In this document: in pieces, positions 6,748-11,316 of the stretch
Numbering within the stretch: the first letter of the stretch is position 1
Layout: every line of letters starts with the position of its first letter
Assembly (NCBI GenBank): GCA_029263945.1
Contig: JARIDM010000185.1
Location: 1 to 11,316, forward strand
Origin: Sporosarcina sp.
Lineage (GTDB): Bacteria > Bacillota > Bacilli > Bacillales_A > Planococcaceae
Direction: 5' to 3'
Length of the DNA stretch: 11,316 nt
The notes under the pieces: model-generated
The model's input: only the letters and a program-made list of their open reading frames with translations
Databases searched by the model: none
Told to the model about the DNA's origin: nothing
Translations under genes and position numbers: made by a program

Positions 6748-7758
6748 ATGGCAAAAAATCGTCATGATGCGTTAGGGTTATCAAATGAAGATGTACTCAA
6801 TATATTTGAAACGATGGTTCGGGCACGACGAATCGACGAACGTATGTGGTTGTTAAACCGCGCTGGTAAAATTCCGTTTGTCATTTCATGTCAAGGACAA
6901 GAAGCGGCTCAAGCTGGTGCTGCTTATGCACTCGACAAAGACAAAGACTGGATCGCACCATACTACAGAGATATGGCGGTTGTGCTTCATTTCGGTATGA
7001 CAACGAAAGATCTCATGTTATCCGCATTTGCGAAAGCCGAAGATCCAAACTCAGGTGGCCGTCAAATGCCTGGACATTTTGGTCAAAGAAAAAACCGTAT
7101 TTTAACAGGATCATCTCCAGTAACGACACAATTGCCGCATGCAGTGGGCGTGGCACTTGCTGCGAAAATGAAGAAGGAAGATTTCATTACATTTGTTACA
7201 CTCGGAGAGGGCTCGTCTAACCAAGGGGATTTCCACGAAGGCATGAACTTTGCAGGTGTCCATAAATTACCGACTGTGATTATGGTTGAAAACAATAAAT
7301 ACGCCATTTCTGTACCGATTGAAAAGCAAATTGCGGCAGAGCATGTTTCAGATCGTGCAATTGGCTACGGCATGCCAGGTATAACGGTAGATGGTACAGA
7401 TCCACTTGAAGTATACGGTGCAGTAAAAGAAGCTGCAGATCGCGCGCGTCGCGGGGAAGGACCAAGTCTAGTAGAGACAGTTTGTTACCGTTTAACATCC
7501 CATTCTTCTGATGATGATCATCGTCAATACCGTTCAGCTGAAGAATTACAAATAGAAAAAGATAAAGACCCAATTCTTTTGTTTGGCAGCTATCTAAGAG
7601 AAACGGGAATTTTAACAGAAGCGATCGAAAAAGATATGGAAGAACGCATTATGGAAGAAGTCAATGAAGCAACTGATTATGCGGAGAATGCACCGTATGC
7701 AGATGCGGAGTCTGCACTTTTACATGTGTATGCTGAAGAAGGGGGGAACCAATCATGA
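6748..7758 (+). CDS. bkdAA: Branched-chain 2-oxo acid dehydrogenase E1 alpha subunit
   Basis: A 336-residue thiamine-diphosphate-dependent E1 alpha subunit, near the usual 330 for Bacillus. With BkdAB it decarboxylates the 2-oxo acids of Leu, Ile and Val and transfers the acyl group to the lipoyl arm of BkdB. Visible signatures are SCQGQEA (47-53), the PYYRD segment (71-75), GRQMPGHFG (104-112) and the thiamine-diphosphate/metal motif that starts GEGSSNQGD (153-161) and ends with ENNKYAIS (181-188). GEG instead of the GDG of pyruvate E1 is normal for branched-chain E1 alpha. A loop rich in His, Ser and Asp (YRLTSHSSDDDHRQYR) corresponds to the phosphorylation-loop region of mammalian E1 alpha. 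ATG 6748 is preferred over ATG 6739 on ribosome binding site spacing. The 3' end overlaps bkdAB by 4 bp. Confidence 0.95.
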   Translation: MAKNRHDALGLSNEDVLNIFETMVRARRIDERMWLLNRAGKIPFVISCQGQEAAQAGAAYALDKDKDWIAPYYRDMAVVLHFGMTTKDLMLSAFAKAEDPNSGGRQMPGHFGQRKNRILTGSSPVTTQLPHAVGVALAAKMKKEDFITFVTLGEGSSNQGDFHEGMNFAGVHKLPTVIMVENNKYAISVPIEKQIAAEHVSDRAIGYGMPGITVDGTDPLEVYGAVKEAADRARRGEGPSLVETVCYRLTSHSSDDDHRQYRSAEELQIEKDKDPILLFGSYLRETGILTEAIEKDMEERIMEEVNEATDYAENAPYADAESALLHVYAEEGGNQS

Positions 7759-8738
7759 CAGTGATGTCTTATATCGATGCCATTACACTTGCGATGAAAG
7801 AAGAAATGGAAAGAGATGACCGTGTATTCGTAGTAGGGGAAGACGTTGGCTTAAAAGGCGGCGTGTTTAAAGCGACGCAAGGTCTTTATGACCAATTCGG
7901 GGAAGACCGTGTCATTGATGCACCACTTGCAGAATCTGCAATTGCCGGCGTTGGGATTGGAGCTGCGATGTACGGGCTACGTCCAATCGCAGAAATGCAA
8001 TTTGCTGATTTTATCATGCCCGCTGTGAACCAAATTGTTTCAGAGGCTGCAAAAATTCGTTATCGTTCTAATAATGATTGGACGTGCCCAATTGTCATTC
8101 GCGCACCATTTGGCGGAGGCGTTCACGGTGCACTTTATCACTCTCAGTCTGTTGAAGCGATGTTCGCTAGTACACCAGGATTAAAAATTGTCATTCCTTC
8201 TACGCCTTATGATGCGAAAGGTTTGTTGAAAGCAGCCATTCGAGATGAAGATCCTGTCTTATTCTTTGAACATAAGCGTGCGTATCGTTTAATTAAAGGG
8301 CAAGTGCCAGATGACGATTATGTACTGCCGATTGGAAAGGCTGACGTTAAACGTGAAGGGGACGATCTCACAATTATCACGTACGGACTGTGTGTTCATT
8401 TTGCACTACAAGCAGCTGAAAGACTTGCTGAAGACGGAATTTCAGCACATATTCTTGATTTACGTACAGTTTATCCCCTTGATAAAGAAGCGATTATTGA
8501 GGCTGCTTCTAAGACAGGAAAAGTACTGTTAGTGACGGAAGATAATATGGAAGGCAGTATTATGGGGGAAGTTGCAGCGATTGTCGCGGAAAATTGTCTC
8601 TTCGACCTGGATGCGCCAATTAAGAGAATTGCTGGCCCAGATGTACCTGCAATGCCATATGCACCAACAATGGAGCGCTTCTTTATGATGAATCCTGATA
8701 AAGTTGAAAAAGCAGCACGTGAACTTGCTGAATTCTAA
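7755..8738 (+). CDS. bkdAB: Branched-chain 2-oxo acid dehydrogenase E1 beta subunit
   Basis: A 327-residue E1 beta subunit, equal in length to the B. subtilis protein, forming the heterotetrameric E1 with BkdAA. The N-terminal transketolase pyrimidine-binding domain shows VVGEDVGLKGGVFKAT (26-41) and DAPLAESAI (55-63), where the conserved glutamate E60 activates the thiamine cofactor. ALYHSQSVEA (126-135) and the C-terminal transketolase domain with ILDLRTVYPLD and VTEDN segments follow. The start codon overlaps the bkdAA stop (ATGA), indicating translational coupling expected for subunits made in equal amounts. Its ribosome binding site, AAGGGGGG (7739-7746), is embedded in the last codons of bkdAA and includes a run of six G. 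Confidence 0.96.
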   Translation: MTVMSYIDAITLAMKEEMERDDRVFVVGEDVGLKGGVFKATQGLYDQFGEDRVIDAPLAESAIAGVGIGAAMYGLRPIAEMQFADFIMPAVNQIVSEAAKIRYRSNNDWTCPIVIRAPFGGGVHGALYHSQSVEAMFASTPGLKIVIPSTPYDAKGLLKAAIRDEDPVLFFEHKRAYRLIKGQVPDDDYVLPIGKADVKREGDDLTIITYGLCVHFALQAAERLAEDGISAHILDLRTVYPLDKEAIIEAASKTGKVLLVTEDNMEGSIMGEVAAIVAENCLFDLDAPIKRIAGPDVPAMPYAPTMERFFMMNPDKVEKAARELAEF

Positions 8739-8754
8739 TTTGAATTGAAGAGAT

Positions 8755-8760
8755 GGAGGT
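8755..8760 (+). promoter_or_regulatory. Ribosome binding site of bkdB
   Basis: GGAGGT lies 7 nt before TTG 8768. It is inside the short in-frame extension that begins at ATG 8753, so the TTG is the likelier start despite being a weaker codon. Confidence 0.75.
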
Positions 8761-8767
8761 CATAGTA

Positions 8768-10069
8768 TTGGCTATTGAAAATATTACGATGCCACAACTT
8801 GGTGAAAGTGTTACAGAAGGCACTATTGAAAAGTGGCTTGTAAAACCAGGGGATGTCGTAAGTAAATACGATCCACTAGCAGAAGTGAATACAGATAAAG
8901 TAAATGCTGAAGTACCTTCTTCTTTTAGTGGGACCATTAAAGAGTTAATTGCTGAAGAAGGCCAAACATTAGCTGTCGGTGAAATTGTTTGTGTGATTGA
9001 AACAGATGCCGTAGAAGCAGAAACGGCAGAAGCACCAGTCAAAGAAGAGCCTGTAGCTAAAGAAACACCAGGGGCGCCTTCAAAATCTGCACCAGCAGTG
9101 AAGCGTCCAAAAGAAGAAGCAAGTGGTCGTTATTCACCTGCGGTTCTCCGCCTTTCACAGGAAAACGAAATTGATTTGTCACTTGTAGAAGGGACGGGAC
9201 GCGGTGGAAGAATTACGCGTAAAGATTTACAAGCAATCATAGACAGTGGAGAAATACCACAAGCGAAACCTGATTCAACTTCAACTGATGGGACAACAGC
9301 AACAGGTACAGCTACTGAAACAGAGACACCTAAAGCAGCGTCAAAAGTCGATGTGCCGACAATGGCAGGCGATATCGAAATACCTGTCACAGGTGTGCGC
9401 CGCGCCATCGCAAACAATATGTTGAAATCAGTTCATGAAGCGCCTCATGCATGGATGACAGTCGAAGTAGACGTCACTAATTTAGTCGCATACCGAGATT
9501 CATTGAAAAATGATTTCAAACAAAAAGAAGGCTTTAATTTAACCTATTTCGCCTTTTTCGTAAAAGCTGTTTCTCAGGCACTTAAAGAGTTCCCAATGAT
9601 GAATTCGATGTGGGCAGGCGATAAAATCATTCAAAAGAAAGATATCAATATTTCCATCGCGGTTGCGACAGAAGATTCTTTGTTTGTGCCAGTTATTACG
9701 CATGCGGATGAAAAAACAATTAAAGGCATCGGGCGCGATATCCAAGAACTCGCGACAAAAGTACGTACTGGTAAATTAAAGTCTTCTGAGATGCAAGGCG
9801 GTACGTTTACAGTAAACAACACCGGATCATTTGGATCAGTACAGTCTATGGGGATCATTAATCATCCACAAGCAGCAATCCTTCAAGTAGAATCGATTGT
9901 GAAACGTCCAGTCGTGATGGACGGCGGGATGATTGGTGTACGTGATATGGTAAACCTTTGTTTATCCCTAGATCACCGTGTACTTGACGGCCTTGTTTGC
10001 GGACGTTTCTTAGCGCGTGTGAAAGAAATTCTTGAAAATGTTTCTGCAGAAAATACATCTATATACTAA
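8768..10069 (+). CDS. bkdB: Dihydrolipoyl acyltransferase, E2 of the branched-chain 2-oxo acid dehydrogenase complex
   Basis: The 433-residue E2 core that moves branched acyl groups from E1 via lipoamide to CoA. Domains in order: one lipoyl domain (about 1-80) with the lipoylated lysine K44 in VNTDKVNAE; a Glu/Ala/Pro-rich linker (about 81-118); a peripheral subunit-binding domain (about 121-158, RYSPAVLRLS to TRKDLQAI) that holds E1 or E3; a second linker rich in Thr, Ala and Ser (about 163-195); and the catalytic acyltransferase domain (about 205-433) with the active-site motif DHRVLDG (402-408, H403 and D407). The protein is slightly longer than the roughly 424 residues of B. subtilis BkdB. 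TTG 8768 is chosen over ATG 8753 because of the ribosome binding site position, and because it begins directly at the lipoyl domain. It is the last gene before a terminator. Confidence 0.95.
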   Translation: MAIENITMPQLGESVTEGTIEKWLVKPGDVVSKYDPLAEVNTDKVNAEVPSSFSGTIKELIAEEGQTLAVGEIVCVIETDAVEAETAEAPVKEEPVAKETPGAPSKSAPAVKRPKEEASGRYSPAVLRLSQENEIDLSLVEGTGRGGRITRKDLQAIIDSGEIPQAKPDSTSTDGTTATGTATETETPKAASKVDVPTMAGDIEIPVTGVRRAIANNMLKSVHEAPHAWMTVEVDVTNLVAYRDSLKNDFKQKEGFNLTYFAFFVKAVSQALKEFPMMNSMWAGDKIIQKKDINISIAVATEDSLFVPVITHADEKTIKGIGRDIQELATKVRTGKLKSSEMQGGTFTVNNTGSFGSVQSMGIINHPQAAILQVESIVKRPVVMDGGMIGVRDMVNLCLSLDHRVLDGLVCGRFLARVKEILENVSAENTSIY

Positions 10070-10078
10070 AATACTTTC

Positions 10079-10110
10079 CCTGGAACCGCTCTTTGGTTCC
10101 AGGTTTTTTT
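10079..10110 (+). terminator. Intrinsic terminator of the bkd operon
   Basis: A perfect 9-bp stem, CCTGGAACC (10079-10087) with GGTTCCAGG (10095-10103), encloses a 7-nt loop and is followed immediately by seven T (10104-10110). It begins 9 bp after the bkdB stop and has the textbook Rho-independent form, separating the operon from the mutase gene. Confidence 0.93.
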
Positions 10111-10114
10111 CTCG

Positions 10115-10144
10115 CTTACAAAAATGAGCCATATCATGTAAACT
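10115..10144 (+). promoter_or_regulatory. Weak candidate promoter for mutA
   Basis: CTTACA (10115-10120) and TAAACT (10139-10144) each match sigma-A hexamers at 4 of 6 positions with an 18-bp spacer. The preceding terminator makes a promoter in the 10111-10188 gap plausible, but this match is weak and another sigma factor or read-through is possible. Confidence 0.22.
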
Positions 10145-10172
10145 AGAGGCAATAGAAGGGTTCTCTTTTTAG

Positions 10173-10180
10173 AAAGGAAG
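10173..10180 (+). promoter_or_regulatory. Ribosome binding site of mutA
   Basis: AAAGGAAG lies 8 nt before TTG 10189. The next in-frame ATG (10204) is 23 nt away, too far to be served by it. Confidence 0.7.
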
Positions 10181-10188
10181 CGGTAAAT

Positions 10189-11316
10189 TTGACGATACAT
10201 AAAATGAAAGCAACAACTTTTGATGAAGTAACGTATGCAGATTGGAAAGAAATTGCTGGTAAATCTTTACGCGGGCTCCCTTTTGAAAAGTTAGTGACAA
10301 AGACAATAGAAGGGATAGATTTACAACCTTTATATATTGAGGAAGGATTAGCGCCAAACCCAACGATTCGAGCAGCAAAAAAATCAGCAAATTGGATTGT
10401 TGCGCAACCCCAAGAGGCAAACGATGCACCTTCTTTTATAGTGGAATTGAAAAACGCGCTTAGTAGAGGAAATGAAGCTGTTGTGTATGACGGCACAAAA
10501 TCATTTGATTGGGATCAGGATTCTTTGCAAACACTTGCAACCATCCTTGTGACGCACCCCGTATTTATGACGAATGTAAGTAAAAAAGACGGAATTTTAC
10601 ATGCATTTACACTTATTCCAAAAGAAATGCGCAGTCAAGTGGAAGGCGCGATTGAGACAGATGGGCTGGCTCAATTGGAAGGTTTCTCTCATTTACGTAC
10701 AGTCGTTGCAGATGCCAGACAAGCACATCTCGAAGGTGCAGATGCAGTGACAGAACTTGCTTTGGTGTTGGCTCAGGCAGCAGAATTAGCAGAAGCATAT
10801 CCTTCTTTTGAAGCTTTTAACCAGGCATTTTATATTCGCTTTGCAATCGATACCCACTTCTTCATGGAAATGGCTAAAATACGTGCATTTCGTATACTTT
10901 GGCAAGCGCTTTCAAAAGCTTATGAATGCGACAAAATCGAGCATGTACCGGTTTTATCAGAAACCTCCCTCAGGACGTATTCTAAACTAGACCCTTATGT
11001 AAATTTATTGCGTGCGGGAAATGAAGCGTTTTCTGCCGTGCTTGGCGGGACGGATGTACTTACGGTGCATCCACACAATAGATTGGCAGGCACAACACCT
11101 ACTTCAGTGCGTCTTGCTAGAAACGTTCAGTTGGTCATTAAAGAAGAAACACTGGTGCGTGAAGTACTTGATCCAGCGGGGGGCTCTTTCTTTATTGAAA
11201 AACTAACGAATGAACTTGTTGAGAAAGCCTGGCATCTTTTTCTTGAGATTGAAGAAGCAGGTGGCTATACCACTTATCAAAAAAGCGGCGCTTATGGAGT
11301 TCGTCTGAAAAACCTC
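10189..11316 (+). CDS. mutA: Methylmalonyl-CoA mutase small (beta) subunit, 3' end outside the window
   Basis: The frame from TTG 10189 stays open for 376 codons to the last base, so the protein is complete at the N-terminus and cut at the C-terminus; family members run past 600 residues. It belongs to the methylmalonyl-CoA mutase family. An N-terminal segment (about 11-49, TYADWKEIAGKSL then EGIDLQPLY) precedes the TIM barrel. FAIDTHFFMEMAKIRAFRILW-like sequence (218-238), SKLDPYVNLLRAGNEAFSAV (265-284), VLGGTDVLTVHP (284-295), RLARNVQ (308-314) and DPAGGSFFIE (328-337) are typical. The last blocks diverge from the catalytic large subunit (which has GTQSLHTN where this reads GTDVLTVHP), so this is called the non-catalytic small subunit; a mutB partner would be expected just downstream. 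The heterodimer converts methylmalonyl-CoA to succinyl-CoA using adenosylcobalamin. Its place after bkdB fits Ile and Val breakdown to propionyl-CoA. Confidence 0.88.
   Translation, partial: MTIHKMKATTFDEVTYADWKEIAGKSLRGLPFEKLVTKTIEGIDLQPLYIEEGLAPNPTIRAAKKSANWIVAQPQEANDAPSFIVELKNALSRGNEAVVYDGTKSFDWDQDSLQTLATILVTHPVFMTNVSKKDGILHAFTLIPKEMRSQVEGAIETDGLAQLEGFSHLRTVVADARQAHLEGADAVTELALVLAQAAELAEAYPSFEAFNQAFYIRFAIDTHFFMEMAKIRAFRILWQALSKAYECDKIEHVPVLSETSLRTYSKLDPYVNLLRAGNEAFSAVLGGTDVLTVHPHNRLAGTTPTSVRLARNVQLVIKEETLVREVLDPAGGSFFIEKLTNELVEKAWHLFLEIEEAGGYTTYQKSGAYGVRLKNL

Noticed and set aside
7204..7299. GEG in place of GDG in the thiamine-diphosphate motif of BkdAA as a lost catalytic residue
   Set aside because: GEG is the normal form in branched-chain E1 alpha subunits, including the mammalian enzyme.
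10204..10206. ATG at codon 6 as the mutA start
   Set aside because: It is 23 nt from the ribosome binding site, whereas TTG 10189 is at the right distance.
1..11316. CRISPR arrays, tRNA or rRNA genes, insertion sequences, phage or defence genes
   Set aside because: No direct repeat-spacer pattern, RNA gene signature or transposase-like frame is visible; the window is filled by metabolic genes in one direction.

Overview
The window carries the branched-chain amino acid (bkd) catabolic operon of a low-GC Gram-positive bacterium. Gene order, gene lengths, strong AAGGAGG-type ribosome binding sites and frequent TTG/GTG starts all point to Bacillales. The overall feel is closer to a Sporosarcina/Lysinibacillus-type genome than to B. 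subtilis itself, but that genus-level guess is inference only. All genes lie on the + strand, and the region is nearly all coding.

Layout. First is bkdR (13-2043), a BkdR-like AAA+ regulator with an N-terminal Rossmann domain, two PAS domains and a Fis-type HTH. A 59-bp gap follows, holding an inverted repeat across the bkdR stop codon and an AT-rich stretch. Then come, tightly packed, ptb (2103-3011), bcd (3054-4148), buk (4195-5277), lpdV (5302-6729), bkdAA (6748-7758), bkdAB (7755-8738) and bkdB (8768-10069). A strong intrinsic terminator (10079-10110) closes this unit. After a 78-bp gap, a methylmalonyl-CoA mutase small-subunit gene (mutA) starts with TTG at 10189 and runs off the right edge.

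How the genes work together. Bcd oxidatively deaminates Leu, Ile and Val to 2-oxo acids. BkdAA/BkdAB (E1), BkdB (E2) and LpdV (E3) decarboxylate these oxidatively to isovaleryl-, 2-methylbutyryl- and isobutyryl-CoA. These acyl-CoAs can prime branched-chain fatty acid synthesis, be degraded further, or be turned by Ptb and Buk into free branched acids with ATP gain. The mutase downstream fits disposal of propionyl-CoA-derived methylmalonyl-CoA from Ile and Val.

The most unusual feature is the regulator. It looks like a sigma-54 activator and keeps the Walker A and B motifs, but it lacks the GAFTGA loop that contacts sigma-54. Both arginine-finger positions of the family are also replaced, by Met518 and Val524. 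No -24/-12 promoter was found in front of ptb. This suggests a BkdR that has left sigma-54 control. Several genes also have their true starts inside longer open frames, because the ribosome binding site lies inside the in-frame extension.
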